Below are positions 7,229-16,574 of a DNA stretch of 64,000 nt, one piece after another. A program made the position numbers and the translations under genes. Source of the DNA: Butyrivibrio sp. (GTDB lineage Bacteria > Bacillota > Clostridia > Lachnospirales > Lachnospiraceae); the NCBI GenBank assembly GCA_017535785.1, contig JAFXTN010000008.1:186001-250000 (forward strand), given 5' to 3'. How positions within the stretch are numbered: the stretch's first letter is position 1; every line of letters starts with the position of its first letter. Below the pieces are notes generated by a model. That model saw nothing but the letters and a program-made list of their open reading frames with translations. It was not told the origin of the DNA and did no database searches.

Positions 7229-7747
7229 GTGGCAAGTCTTATGGAAAACTTGGTTAACGTGCTTGACCAAGAATGCGCAAGTTACGAGAAATTGCTGGGG
7301 TTATCTAGCCGCAAGACCTCTATTATTGTGGGAGGCGACTTGGCGGCACTTGCTAAAATCACGGATGAGGAGCAGTACATAATAGGTAATATCCAGTCCC
7401 TCGAAAAAAAACGCGAAGCAGCTATGAAGGATATTGCGAATGTACTTAACAAGGATGTTGATTCATTGAAACTGACCGATCTGATCGCAGTATTGGAGAA
7501 AAGACCTGATGATCAGAAGAACCTGGCAGTGCAACGCGATAGACTCGTTGGCGTTGCGGATAATGTCAGACGTGTAAACGGCCAGAACCAGGAACTGCTA
7601 CGCAGCTCACTGGAAATGGTGCAATTTGAGATGAACATCATCCAAGCCTCTAAGAGAGCTCCGGAAACGGCGAATTATTCAAGAGCTGCAGGCACTACGG
7701 GCGATGTTATCGGTTACACATCGGGCGGGTTTGATGCAAAGCAATAA
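7229..7747 (+). CDS. flgN: FlgN-family export chaperone
   Basis: A 172-residue mostly helical protein (ASLMENLVNVLDQECASYEKLLGLSSRKTSIIVGGDLAAL...EEQYIIGNIQSLEKKREAAM), which is the FlgN helical hairpin that escorts FlgK and FlgL to the export gate. GTG 7229 is taken as the start because GGAGG (7215-7219) directly abuts the ATG at 7220 but lies nine bases before the GTG. Sits between flgM and flgK as in other Firmicutes. Confidence 0.88.
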   Translation: MASLMENLVNVLDQECASYEKLLGLSSRKTSIIVGGDLAALAKITDEEQYIIGNIQSLEKKREAAMKDIANVLNKDVDSLKLTDLIAVLEKRPDDQKNLAVQRDRLVGVADNVRRVNGQNQELLRSSLEMVQFEMNIIQASKRAPETANYSRAAGTTGDVIGYTSGGFDAKQ

Positions 7748-7785
7748 CGTACCACTTGAGTACAGCGGTGGTACGATGGCATGTA

Positions 7786-7812
7786 GATAAACCCACCGAT
7801 GATTACCGATAA
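7786..7812 (+). promoter_or_regulatory. Possible SigD promoter before flgK
   Basis: ACCGATAA (7805-7812) is a good -10, but the box 15 bases upstream reads GATA (7786-7789) and a TAAA at 7788-7791 is two bases too close. It may give extra expression of flgK inside the flgM operon. A GTACCAC...GTGGTAC inverted repeat (7749-7774) lies just upstream. Confidence 0.45.
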
Positions 7813-7876
7813 ACGCGGTAGTGTCTTTTTTGTACCCAAAATACAGTGGTTTTGTTAGAAGAAATGAGGTAAGCCC

Positions 7877-9535
7877 ATGTCATTGATGGCGAACTTATAT
7901 GTTGGAAGCTCGGGACTTCAGGTTTCACAGAACGCCCTGAACACCACAGCCCACAATATGGCAAATATCGATACCGAAGGCTATACAAGGCAGCAGGTAT
8001 CACAGGGAACCAGATCTTACCAGACTCTGGAAAAGAATAACGATTGCATCGCCTGGAAACAGATAGGTACAGGCGTTAACTATAATAACTGTAAGCAGGT
8101 AAGGAGTGACTTCCTCGACAAATCTTATAGAAAAGAGTCGGGAAGGTACGCCTTTTACGATGTGTCACAGAAGACACTCGAAGAAGTTGAGGATCAGCTT
8201 CAGGAAATGAACGGAACAGAGTTCGCTGAATCACTCAATAACCTCTGGACAGCAGTTCAGGAGCTTGCTAAGGATCCTTGCTCAGCAGTAACACAGAGCG
8301 CAATGGTGACAAGAGCAAACGAGTTCCTTACAAGAGCCAAGAGCGTATACGACGGACTCGTTGATTATCAGGAAAACCTTGATTCAACCGTAGCCAGCAT
8401 GGTTAAGAATATCAACTACTACGGCGATAAGATAAAAGAGCTCAATGAAAAGATCGTTGATATCGAATCCGGCAAACAGGAAAAGGCCAACGACCTTAGA
8501 GATGACAGAAACAAGCTTCTCGATAAGCTCGGCGAATACGGAAAGATAGAATACTCGGAAGATATTTTCGGAAACGTGTCGGTTCTTTTTGAAGGATCGA
8601 GCTTCGTAACATCCGATCACGTAAATCACATCGGTATAGATACAACACTTGAGAGCTCTGTTGGTTATGCAACTCCTTATTGGGAGTATGCGGCAAGAAC
8701 AGAAGCCGATAAGGACGGAAACAAAGTTGTAGTTTCTATCGACGGTGCTCACTTATATGACCTTACTCAGACAATTTCTACTTCAACCGATACAGATATA
8801 GGAAAGCTTAAATCAGTACTCCTTGCAAGAGGTGATCATAACGCAACATATCACGATATCGCAGAGAGTGAGGATTACTACAACAGCAATATTTCAAAGT
8901 CAGTCATCATGAATGTTCAGGCTGAGTTTGATCAGATGATCCACAACGTAATGTCAGCGATCAACCAGGTACTTGAGGAAGCCGAGAGTAATCCCGCTAC
9001 AATGGACAACACACTCGGAACAGTAAAGGACTTCGACCTCTTCGTTATAGCAAATCCCGAAGACAGAGTTCTCTACGACATGGGAGACGATCATCCGGCA
9101 GGTTCGGTACTTACAGAGCTTACAATAACAAACGCTCAGATAAATATGAAATTCCTTCAGGATCCTACGATCTTTACTTTCAGAACAGTTGAAGGAAATG
9201 AAGATACTGATACGATGAGGAAGTTAAAAGAAGCATTTACCACTGAAAAGTATGCTCTTAACCCCAACGTAGCGACCAAGAACAGCTTTATCACCTATTA
9301 CAACAGCCTCGTTTCACAGGTTGCGAACTCAGGTGATGTTAATAAGAGTATCGCTGCTGCACAGGAGCAGACAGTTTCTTCCATATCAGCAGCAAGAGAA
9401 CAGATCGTCGGAGTATCAAGCGATGAAGAGCTTGAGTACATGATCCAGTTCCAGAATGCATATAACGCATCAAGCAGATACATAAACGTAGTAAGCGAGA
9501 TGCTCGAGCACCTCGTAAATACACTCGGCGCATAA
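7877..9535 (+). CDS. flgK: Flagellar hook-associated protein FlgK (copy 1)
   Basis: First hook-filament junction protein (HAP1), exported by the flagellar apparatus. The 552-residue protein has the N-terminal rod/hook signature (ANLYVGSSGLQVSQNALNTTAHNMANIDTEGYTRQ, about 5-39), a long coiled region with EKIVDIESGKQEKANDLRDDRNKLLDKLGEYG (about 190-222) and the C-terminal D0 helix FQNAYNASSRYINVVSEMLEHLVNTLG. ATG 7877 follows GAGGTAAG. A second FlgK follows 51 bases later. Confidence 0.93.
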   Translation: MSLMANLYVGSSGLQVSQNALNTTAHNMANIDTEGYTRQQVSQGTRSYQTLEKNNDCIAWKQIGTGVNYNNCKQVRSDFLDKSYRKESGRYAFYDVSQKTLEEVEDQLQEMNGTEFAESLNNLWTAVQELAKDPCSAVTQSAMVTRANEFLTRAKSVYDGLVDYQENLDSTVASMVKNINYYGDKIKELNEKIVDIESGKQEKANDLRDDRNKLLDKLGEYGKIEYSEDIFGNVSVLFEGSSFVTSDHVNHIGIDTTLESSVGYATPYWEYAARTEADKDGNKVVVSIDGAHLYDLTQTISTSTDTDIGKLKSVLLARGDHNATYHDIAESEDYYNSNISKSVIMNVQAEFDQMIHNVMSAINQVLEEAESNPATMDNTLGTVKDFDLFVIANPEDRVLYDMGDDHPAGSVLTELTITNAQINMKFLQDPTIFTFRTVEGNEDTDTMRKLKEAFTTEKYALNPNVATKNSFITYYNSLVSQVANSGDVNKSIAAAQEQTVSSISAAREQIVGVSSDEELEYMIQFQNAYNASSRYINVVSEMLEHLVNTLGA

Positions 9536-9586
9536 AGGAGCCGCACTCACTAACCTTTGATCTATGGGGAAAAGGAGTAAAAAGCC

Positions 9587-11434
9587 ATGACATCTACATT
9601 TTTTGGACTTAATATCGCTGCATCGGGACTTAGAGCAGCAAACGCAGCTTTGAACACAACAGCAAACAACATATCGAATGTAAATACCAAGGGCTACAGC
9701 AGACAGACTGTTGAGCAGGAAGCAAGCGATGCCTTGAGAGTATTTGCTACATACGGCTGCGCAGGTGCAGGTGTAGATACCATCGCGATCGAGAGAGTAA
9801 GAGATCAGTTCTACGATGTAAAGTACAGAAACAATGCTCAGCTCCTTGGAAACGTATCTCAGAAGAACTACTACAACAAGCTCGTTGAAGAGTATTTAAA
9901 TGACGACGGAACAACCGGATTCTCATCTCTTTTTAACAAGATGACAGCTTCCCTCCAGTCAGTCATGACAGCAGCGGGAACAACTGAGAGTAAGACAGCG
10001 TACATCTCAAACATGCACGCTATCACAGAGTATTTCAACAACGTATACAATAACCTTCAGGGCCTTCAGGCAGACATCAATTCCGAAGTTAAGCTCTGTG
10101 CCGACAGAATAAGCTCAATAGCTCAGGAAGTTGCTTCACTTAATAAGCAGATCAACGTTATTGAGATGACAGGAACAACAGCAAACGAACTCAGAGACAA
10201 AAGAGATGTTCTCCTTGATGATCTTTCCAAGCTCGTTTCAGTTGAGACAAAAGAGACAGCTATCATCGATGAGACTCAGCCCGACAGAAATACCGGAGCA
10301 ACAAGATTCCAGATTTGGATCGCAGGCGGTTATGAGCTCGTTGATACATACGAATACAGAAAGATGATCTGTGTTTCAAGAGAAGACGATGGCGGAACAG
10401 GCCAAAACGATATCAAGGGCCTTTACGATATCAAGTGGGGAAGCCCCAGCTTTAAGGACGGCGATGACGTAAGCGAGCTTTCAAACTTCTCGATGAATTC
10501 TAAGCTTATTGGAGGAGAACTTCAGGGACTCCTTGCAATGAGAGACGGAAACAACGCACAGTACTTTAGCGGAAAGACCACAGTAGTTGACGAAAGTTCT
10601 GTTCCAACCAAGGTTACCGTTGAAGTTACCAATAAAAACCTCATGGATATGGACAAGTGCTTCATCCCGGAGACCGGAAGCATCCACATCGGAGCCAAGG
10701 ATTACAAATATGACGGTTGGGAGTACGACGGCTACAACACATATACATTCACAATGGACGAGGAATCACTTAAGAGTGTTCCCGATAACAACGCAACAAT
10801 AACTATCGGATATTCCAACGACTATCAGGGAATTCCGTATTACCTCCAGCAGATGAACGAGTTTATCAGAAAGTTCTCAAGCGAGGTAAATGAGATCACA
10901 AAGAGCGGATATACATCAGATTCTCAGGAAGGTATATTCATGCTGACAGGTGCTATGGACACCAATTCTGCGGCTCAGTACAGCTACGAACAGCTCACAT
11001 CTGAGTCCAAGAACAAGGGCTATTACAAGCTCCGCGGCGGAAACTTCACCGTAAACAGCGTGCTTTTGGCCGATGCCGACAGACTTTCTACAAAGGCAGA
11101 CAAGACAGAGGGCGAATCCGAATTCGGAAATCTTACCAAGTTAAAAGATATGTTCTCTACAAAGAAAGTCTTCAGAGGCGCAACATCAGGTGAGTACCTC
11201 ACAAAGGTCCTTGCTGACGTAGCACTTAACTCAAGCAACTCAGGTACTCTTGAAAAGACCTACGAAGCACTTGAAACAACTATCGGAAACCAGAGACTTT
11301 CTGAATCCGGCGTTGACGAAGATGAGGAAGCATCGAACCTCGTTAAGTTCCAGAATGCTTATACACTCTCATCCAAGATGATCCAGACACTTACTGAGAT
11401 CTACGACAGACTTATCCTTCAGACAGGAGTATGA
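9587..11434 (+). CDS. flgK: Flagellar hook-associated protein FlgK-like (copy 2)
   Basis: A 615-residue paralogue with the same ends: TFFGLNIAASGLRAANAALNTTANNISNVNTKGYSRQTVEQEAS (about 2-45), a conserved TANELRDKRDVLLDDLSKLVSVE segment, and VKFQNAYTLSSKMIQTLTEIYDRLILQTGV at the C-terminus. The middle (about 300-460) is unlike copy 1. Both copies are intact, so they may build successive rings at the hook-filament junction or serve different filaments. AAGGAG lies before ATG 9587. A terminator follows. Confidence 0.88.
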   Translation: MTSTFFGLNIAASGLRAANAALNTTANNISNVNTKGYSRQTVEQEASDALRVFATYGCAGAGVDTIAIERVRDQFYDVKYRNNAQLLGNVSQKNYYNKLVEEYLNDDGTTGFSSLFNKMTASLQSVMTAAGTTESKTAYISNMHAITEYFNNVYNNLQGLQADINSEVKLCADRISSIAQEVASLNKQINVIEMTGTTANELRDKRDVLLDDLSKLVSVETKETAIIDETQPDRNTGATRFQIWIAGGYELVDTYEYRKMICVSREDDGGTGQNDIKGLYDIKWGSPSFKDGDDVSELSNFSMNSKLIGGELQGLLAMRDGNNAQYFSGKTTVVDESSVPTKVTVEVTNKNLMDMDKCFIPETGSIHIGAKDYKYDGWEYDGYNTYTFTMDEESLKSVPDNNATITIGYSNDYQGIPYYLQQMNEFIRKFSSEVNEITKSGYTSDSQEGIFMLTGAMDTNSAAQYSYEQLTSESKNKGYYKLRGGNFTVNSVLLADADRLSTKADKTEGESEFGNLTKLKDMFSTKKVFRGATSGEYLTKVLADVALNSSNSGTLEKTYEALETTIGNQRLSESGVDEDEEASNLVKFQNAYTLSSKMIQTLTEIYDRLILQTGV

Positions 11435-11441
11435 TGATAAC

Positions 11442-11479
11442 GAATCGGCTGTGCAAGGCGCATGGCCGATTCTTTTTTT
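11442..11479 (+). terminator. Intrinsic terminator after second flgK
   Basis: GAATCGGC pairs with GCCGATTC, with further pairing inside the loop (TGTGC with GCATG), followed by CTTTTTTT. Confidence 0.88.
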
Positions 11480-11489
11480 CTTTTACCCC

Positions 11490-11517
11490 TAAAGATATGG
11501 GCATAAGCTGCCGATAA
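11490..11517 (+). promoter_or_regulatory. SigD promoter before flgL
   Basis: TAAA (11490-11493), then GCCGATAA (11510-11517); the gap to CCGATAA is 17 bases, one more than at flgM. Leader to flgL is about 85 bases. Confidence 0.75.
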
Positions 11518-11607
11518 TCAATGTGAGAAACTTATATGGTATACACTTGTGCACGGATGCGCATTGTTTTTTCAGACTAAGGATGGTCGTCACATGGAGG
11601 TCGAACT

Positions 11608-13713
11608 ATGCGTATCACCAACAAGATAATGCAGAACAATTCTCTTTATAATATCAATAATAACAAGGTTTCCGAGGATCAATTAAACACGATGATGTCA
11701 ACAGGAAAGAAGATCACAAGACCTTCGGATGATCCTGTTATCGCGATAAGAGCATTGCGCCTTCGCAGCAATGTTACTCAGCTTTCACAATATTATGAGA
11801 AGAACGCCAAGGATGCAGAGAGCTGGCTCAATGTCACAGCCGACGCTCTTTCTACAGTTACGTCCGTTCTTACCGACTGTGTAAAGCAGGCTACTAAGGG
11901 CGCCAACATGGACCTTACGACAGACGATCTCTCAACGATAGTAACTCAGATGGAAGCTCTGGCAAAAGAGTATTACTCAACGGGAAATGTAGACTACGCC
12001 GGAAGATATATCTTTACAGGCTACAGAACAGATACTCCCCTTACTTTTGACAGAACCACAACTGCTGATTATACAGGTATCAACGATGAGTTCACAGCAT
12101 CGAGTATCGGATGGTCAAACAGAGTAACAGGAATGAGCAAGCTCGATTCGACCAACATCCTCAATGCATCTGCTCAGGCGGTAAAAGAGAACGATATCCA
12201 GGAGTACTCCGTAGGAAAGATCAGACTTTCATACGATAACTTAAATTACAGAGACAGCGATACAGATTTTACAGCTCCCAAGCTTAAATGGAGAGAGCAG
12301 CTCACACAGTCGGCAACAAGCTCTGTTGATGGCACAGCCGAGCTCATAAACCTCACATATACAACAGCAGTTGGAGCTACACATCATGTATCTCTTCCTA
12401 CACCCGACGATCTTGCTCAGGGAGAGGCATACACGATCACAAGCGAAGGCATCACATACAACGTTACAACGGAGGTTGACGGATCCTATACTATAAAGGC
12501 TTCAGAGGCCACAGCCGATTATACTTTTTCCGTAAACAGTAACGGCGTGTACGATACATCCAAGCAGAGCTCAAATGTGTTATCGGGACAGGTTTCAACA
12601 GAGACCGTTCAGAAGACTACACTTACCTTTACCAATGACAACGGTGAGAGGATAAGCTACAAGCTTCCTCTTGTTCCTTCGATCGGACAGTCTTATAAGA
12701 TGACGATCGAGAACGCCGGAAGAACAGCAACCGCTGTTGTTAACAGCGACGGAACCTATACGGTCACAGAGAATGATAATACGTTTAATCCTGACGGAAA
12801 CTACAGCACCAACGTAATAAACGTAACAGGAAACGGAAGCGTATATTCATCATATAAAGAGTCAACTCTTGATATCAACGGTGCAAACCTCATCTACACG
12901 ACAACAAGTCAGGAGGATGTTGATAACGTATACAAGACACTCGATGAGAATAAGACCGGAGCATTTGCTTACCTTAACGTGGCAACAGGTGAGGTTCTCC
13001 TTAACAAGGAGCTTACCGATAAGCTTTCTACACTGCCCGATCTTATCAACGCCAAGTCGATCGATGTTGTTTATGATAAAAAAGAGTGGGTTGACGGCGA
13101 TATAAGACCGCAAAACCTGTTTAATTGCAATTATACTGATGAAAATGGCAAGACAGTACTGTATAATAAAGGTTCAGCATCCCATAACATCGCTTACGAC
13201 GTGGGATTCGCACAGTCGGTAGTTGTAAACACCACAGCTGATGCGGTATTCACAACAAGTGTTAAGAGAGATGTAGACGATCTCAGTACTATGCTCGGTG
13301 AACTTAAGCAGATGGAAGCTACTATCAAGATCCTTGAGGATAAGATGAACGCTTCTTCAAGCTCAAGCGAAAAGGCAAGAATTGAAGTTGAGATAGATGC
13401 AGCGCAGAAGGCATTTAACTATCAGAGAGAAAACATTCAGAAGGAGTTTGAGCACAAGATAACATCTCTTCAGAAGGCTCTCGATAATGCCAATATCGCG
13501 GTTACTGACAACGGAACAAGATGTAAGAGACTTGACCTTGTAAATTCAAGACTTATGACTCAGACGACTACATTTAAGACACTTCAGTCTGAGAATGAGG
13601 ATATAGACCTTGCAGAGACCGTTACACAGCTCACTTCAGCCCAGACTACCTATGAGGCAAGTCTTATGGCAACAGGTAAGATCAGTCAGACATCGCTTAT
13701 GAACTACATCTGA
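11608..13713 (+). CDS. flgL: Flagellar hook-associated protein FlgL with large central insertion
   Basis: Second junction protein (HAP3). At 701 residues it is about twice the common FlgL length. N-terminal D0-D1: MRITNKIMQNNSLYNINNNK, then STGKKITRPSDDPVIAIRALRLRSNV (about 31-56). C-terminal D0: LAETVTQLTSAQTTYEASLMATGKISQTSLMNYI. Between about 210 and 545 lies a Thr/Ser/Asn/Gly-rich beta insertion with recurring ITSEGITYNVTT / MTIENAGRTATAVVNSDGTYTVTEN type segments, then a coiled coil (about 550-660). The insertion probably projects as an outer domain. GGAGG precedes ATG 11608. Confidence 0.92.
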   Translation: MRITNKIMQNNSLYNINNNKVSEDQLNTMMSTGKKITRPSDDPVIAIRALRLRSNVTQLSQYYEKNAKDAESWLNVTADALSTVTSVLTDCVKQATKGANMDLTTDDLSTIVTQMEALAKEYYSTGNVDYAGRYIFTGYRTDTPLTFDRTTTADYTGINDEFTASSIGWSNRVTGMSKLDSTNILNASAQAVKENDIQEYSVGKIRLSYDNLNYRDSDTDFTAPKLKWREQLTQSATSSVDGTAELINLTYTTAVGATHHVSLPTPDDLAQGEAYTITSEGITYNVTTEVDGSYTIKASEATADYTFSVNSNGVYDTSKQSSNVLSGQVSTETVQKTTLTFTNDNGERISYKLPLVPSIGQSYKMTIENAGRTATAVVNSDGTYTVTENDNTFNPDGNYSTNVINVTGNGSVYSSYKESTLDINGANLIYTTTSQEDVDNVYKTLDENKTGAFAYLNVATGEVLLNKELTDKLSTLPDLINAKSIDVVYDKKEWVDGDIRPQNLFNCNYTDENGKTVLYNKGSASHNIAYDVGFAQSVVVNTTADAVFTTSVKRDVDDLSTMLGELKQMEATIKILEDKMNASSSSSEKARIEVEIDAAQKAFNYQRENIQKEFEHKITSLQKALDNANIAVTDNGTRCKRLDLVNSRLMTQTTTFKTLQSENEDIDLAETVTQLTSAQTTYEASLMATGKISQTSLMNYI

Positions 13714-13736
13714 TGTTCTTAAATATTTATAAAAAG

Positions 13737-13765
13737 TGGAAATTATACGTTTTTACGTATATAAT
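13737..13765 (+). promoter_or_regulatory. Possible sigmaA promoter for fliW-csrA
   Basis: TATAAT (13760-13765) with TGGAAA 17 bases upstream (13737-13742). The spacer contains an imperfect A/T inverted repeat centred on ACGT. The -35 is weak, so this is tentative. Confidence 0.4.
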
Positions 13766-13812
13766 TAAATAGTGATAATAACAATTTTTATCAGGATTAT
13801 GGAGGTTACAAC

Positions 13813-14268
13813 ATGAAATTAAACACTAGAATTTTTGGAGAGGTTGAGATTGAAGACAGTAAGATCATTTCTTTTCCAAATGGAATAATCGGCTTTCCTG
13901 ATCTTAAGAGATTTACCCTTATGCATGACGAAGAGCAGGGAACAAATACGATCAAATGGCTTCAGTCAATAGAAGAGCCCGGATTTGCAATGCCTGTTAT
14001 GGATCCGCTCTTTGTTTGCCCCGATTATCAGCCCATGGTTGATAAGCAAGAGGTAGAGGAAATCGGTGAATTGGATAATGATGAGATGCTTGTGCTTGTA
14101 ACGGTTACGGTTCCTCACGACCTTAAGCAGATGACAGTTAATCTCAAAGGACCTTTCATCATCAACACCAAAGAGATGAAAGCTACTCAGACGATCATTG
14201 ATAATGAAGAGTATCCTGTAAAATTCCCGATATATGATATTCTGCAGAAAAACAAGGCAAACGCATAA
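13813..14268 (+). CDS. fliW: Flagellar assembly factor FliW
   Basis: Binds unassembled flagellin and, when free, binds CsrA and relieves its block on flagellin translation. The 151-residue protein has the family marks KIISFPNGIIGFPDLKRFTL (about 18-37), FAMPVMDPLFVCPDY (about 57-71) and VTVTVPHDLKQMTVNLKGPFIINTK (about 97-121). GGAGG precedes ATG 13813. Followed after 24 bases by csrA, the usual pairing. Confidence 0.96.
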   Translation: MKLNTRIFGEVEIEDSKIISFPNGIIGFPDLKRFTLMHDEEQGTNTIKWLQSIEEPGFAMPVMDPLFVCPDYQPMVDKQEVEEIGELDNDEMLVLVTVTVPHDLKQMTVNLKGPFIINTKEMKATQTIIDNEEYPVKFPIYDILQKNKANA

Positions 14269-14292
14269 TCATAATACGGGGAGGGATAGGAC

Positions 14293-14508
14293 ATGTTAGC
14301 ATTATCTAGAAAAAAGAACGAAGCAATTGTAATCAACAACAATATAGAGATCACAGTACTCGATATCAGAGGAGACCAGATAAAGCTCGGAATCTCGGCA
14401 CCTAAGGATATCCCGATCTACAGGAAAGAAGTATACATCCAGATCCAGAATGAAAATAAAGAAGCAACAGATGTATCCGGAATTGAGGAACTTAAGAAAT
14501 TGCTTTGA
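14293..14508 (+). CDS. csrA: Translational repressor CsrA
   Basis: A 71-residue homodimeric RNA-binding protein that binds ANGGA in hairpin loops and over Shine-Dalgarno sites. MLALSRKKNEAIVINNNIEITVLDIRGDQIKLGISAPKDIPIYRKE shows the conserved N-terminal strand and the GISAP..I.IYR.E core. GGGAGGGATAG precedes ATG 14293. Likely targets here are the two flagellin leaders. Closed by a strong terminator. Confidence 0.97.
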   Translation: MLALSRKKNEAIVINNNIEITVLDIRGDQIKLGISAPKDIPIYRKEVYIQIQNENKEATDVSGIEELKKLL

Positions 14509-14520
14509 TGAACGACTTGT

Positions 14521-14552
14521 ATCAGCCGCCCGGAATAGGGCGGCTGATTTTT
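14521..14552 (+). terminator. Intrinsic terminator after csrA
   Basis: ATCAGCCGCCC pairs perfectly with GGGCGGCTGAT across GGAATA and runs into T residues. Confidence 0.93.
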
Positions 14553-14559
14553 AAGTAAT

Positions 14560-14625
14560 CACTTAGCGCGGTTCTTTCGCGCTTAGTGTACTACTTAGTT
14601 CCGTCGAACGTAGTGAGAGCGGAAC
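14560..14625. repeat. Two adjacent inverted repeats
   Basis: CACTTAGCGCG (14560-14570) faces CGCGCTTAGTG (14578-14588) with one mismatch, followed by GTTCCG (14598-14603) facing CGGAAC (14620-14625). They fill the gap between the csrA terminator and the next gene. No T-tract follows, so they are not simple terminators. Confidence 0.6.
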
Positions 14626-14645
14626 ATCCTTATAAAGAGGACAGC

Positions 14646-15839
14646 ATGCGAATACTCTACTGCTATTGGGATGAATTTAACGGCGAAGACTGTATGGATG
14701 CCATGAGAAGACTGGGCCATGAAGTCGACGTTTTGAGGCTGGAGCTCGAAGGCTTTGAGCTTACAAAGGAAATTGACGATAAGTTCGGAGCTCTTTTGAC
14801 CAAAGAGGGATCGGGAAAAAGATATTACGACATAGTCTACAGCTTTGACTATTACCCGTGCATCTCCGATGCCTGCCAAAAATACAACACACCGTATGTG
14901 TCTTGGGTTTTCGACTGCCCGCACTATACGCTTGATTCGCATACGATAACAAATCCCGTGAACAGGGTCTTTGTCTTTGACAAGGAGCGCTGCAAGCAGA
15001 TGAGGGATAAGGGAATAGAGACTGTAAGCTATTCGCCGCTAGGAGTCAACGAAAAGCGGCTTGAGGAGCTCTGCAGGGAACTCGACGCAGAGAATGACGG
15101 TACGATCCACTATCGGCACGACGTCTGCTTTTTGGGAAATCTTTACGACAACGAATTCAACTTTTACGATCAGGTGGAATGCCTTCCGCCGGATTTTAAA
15201 GAATACATAGATTCAGTTATTGAGAAACAGGAAAAGATATACGGGACAGATCTTTTTACGGATGAAAAGGTGATAACGCCCGAACACGTAAAAAGACTCC
15301 GCGAATATATAAAATTTGAAGATACCGGGAACTACGACCTTAACTATGACAGCATAGTTCTTGATATGCTACGCACAAAGGTAACGGTCAACGAAAGAAG
15401 ACATATCCTTGAAAGGATGGGCGAGAGGTTTGATACCTTCATCTACACGCCGCCCGGAGCAAGGCCTATAAAAGGCGTAAAGAACATGGGACTTGCGGAT
15501 TATCAGACCAAGATGCCGCTTGTTTTCAGAAGGAGCAAGATCAATCTCAACATCACACTTAGGCCTATCATATCGGGAGTGCCGCTCAGGGTCCTTGATG
15601 TGCTCGCGGCAGGAGGATTTCTGGTAACGACATATCAAAAAGAGATCGATGAGTACTTTGAGAACGGAAAAGAGCTTGCTATAGCGCATACTCCGGAAGA
15701 AATGGTCGAGCTCACGGCATATTATCTTGAGCATGAGGATGAGAGAAAAGAGATAGCGAAAAACGGACAAAAAAAGGTCTTTGAGGAGTTTGCATACACG
15801 AAACTGCTCCCGAAAATCTTAAAAGTTTATAAAATTTAG
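14646..15839 (+). CDS. CgeB-like glycosyltransferase (probable flagellin glycosylation)
   Basis: A 397-residue GT-B-type protein. The N-terminal half (RILYCYWDEFNGEDCMDAMRRLGHEVDVL) has the DUF3880-like start, and the C-terminal half has the CgeB/Glyco_trans_1_2 motif KINLNITLRPIISGVPLRVLDVLAAGGFLVT plus YLEHEDERKEIAKNG. ATG 14646 is chosen because AGAGG ends six bases upstream; the longer frame would begin inside the inverted repeats. Placement inside the flagellar cluster and a related gene beyond the flagellins suggest it adds sugar to flagellin or a cap protein. Donor and acceptor are unknown. Confidence 0.85.
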   Translation: MRILYCYWDEFNGEDCMDAMRRLGHEVDVLRLELEGFELTKEIDDKFGALLTKEGSGKRYYDIVYSFDYYPCISDACQKYNTPYVSWVFDCPHYTLDSHTITNPVNRVFVFDKERCKQMRDKGIETVSYSPLGVNEKRLEELCRELDAENDGTIHYRHDVCFLGNLYDNEFNFYDQVECLPPDFKEYIDSVIEKQEKIYGTDLFTDEKVITPEHVKRLREYIKFEDTGNYDLNYDSIVLDMLRTKVTVNERRHILERMGERFDTFIYTPPGARPIKGVKNMGLADYQTKMPLVFRRSKINLNITLRPIISGVPLRVLDVLAAGGFLVTTYQKEIDEYFENGKELAIAHTPEEMVELTAYYLEHEDERKEIAKNGQKKVFEEFAYTKLLPKILKVYKI

Positions 15840-15860
15840 CAATTTCTTTTGCCTTGCTAC

Positions 15861-15887
15861 TAAAGATTAAAGAACTTTGTCCGATAT
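15861..15887 (+). promoter_or_regulatory. SigD promoter before flaG
   Basis: TAAA (15861-15864), 16 bases, CCGATAT (15881-15887), a perfect match to the Bacillus SigD consensus. Starts the flaG-fliD-fliS-fliT unit. Confidence 0.85.
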
Positions 15888-15991
15888 ACCTTGTAAGAAA
15901 TATTATGCTTATGTGGATATAAGCTTTATGGAACGCGTAAACAAGATAAATACAGGTAGAATTCCTGATTCTGACATGGAGGTATAGGATT

Positions 15992-16459
15992 ATGGGAATG
16001 GAAGCTATTAACGGCTACGGTCCGCTTATTCAGCAGACACAGCCACAGGTAAGAACACAAGTACAGAGCCAGTCTCAGAGCGAGATTGCGGATTATGAGG
16101 CAAACGGCGCTATGCAGGGCATGGATCTCAAGGTAGAGTCAGCAGATAATTCTGCAAGCTCCAACAACGAGTCAGCTGCGCAGAATTTTGCCCAGAATCA
16201 GAGCAAGAGAGCGGAGACTGAGGAACAGATCCAGGCAGACAACGCCAAGATAAGAAAGGCTATCTCCGAGATGACCAAGAAGGTTCAGTCCAATACTGAA
16301 GCTATTTTTGGCATACATGAAAAGACCAACAGAGTTACCATTAAGATGGTCGATAAGGAGACAAAGAAAGTTATCAAGGAGTTCCCGCCCGATGAGACTC
16401 TCGACATGATCGCCAAGGTATGGGAGATCGCCGGCATCATGGTAGACGAAAAGAGGTAA
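15992..16459 (+). CDS. flaG: FlaG-family flagellar protein
   Basis: A 155-residue protein. The first 90 residues are Gln/Ser/Asn-rich and likely disordered; the C-terminal domain (about 95-152) has FGIHEKTNRVTIKMVDKETKKVIKEFPPDETLDMIAKVWEIAG, the FlaG signature. FlaG affects filament length or cap function in other bacteria. GGAGG (15978-15982) is nine bases before ATG 15992. Precedes fliD, as usual. Confidence 0.9.
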   Translation: MGMEAINGYGPLIQQTQPQVRTQVQSQSQSEIADYEANGAMQGMDLKVESADNSASSNNESAAQNFAQNQSKRAETEEQIQADNAKIRKAISEMTKKVQSNTEAIFGIHEKTNRVTIKMVDKETKKVIKEFPPDETLDMIAKVWEIAGIMVDEKR

Positions 16460-16574
16460 CACGCAGATCACGGACACGACGGCAAAAAGGATAGGCTGCC
16501 GGTCCGATGCATATCTGTTTAATAAGGAAACGGATTTCCGATCACATCTCACGGATTGAGAAAGGAGAATCAAT

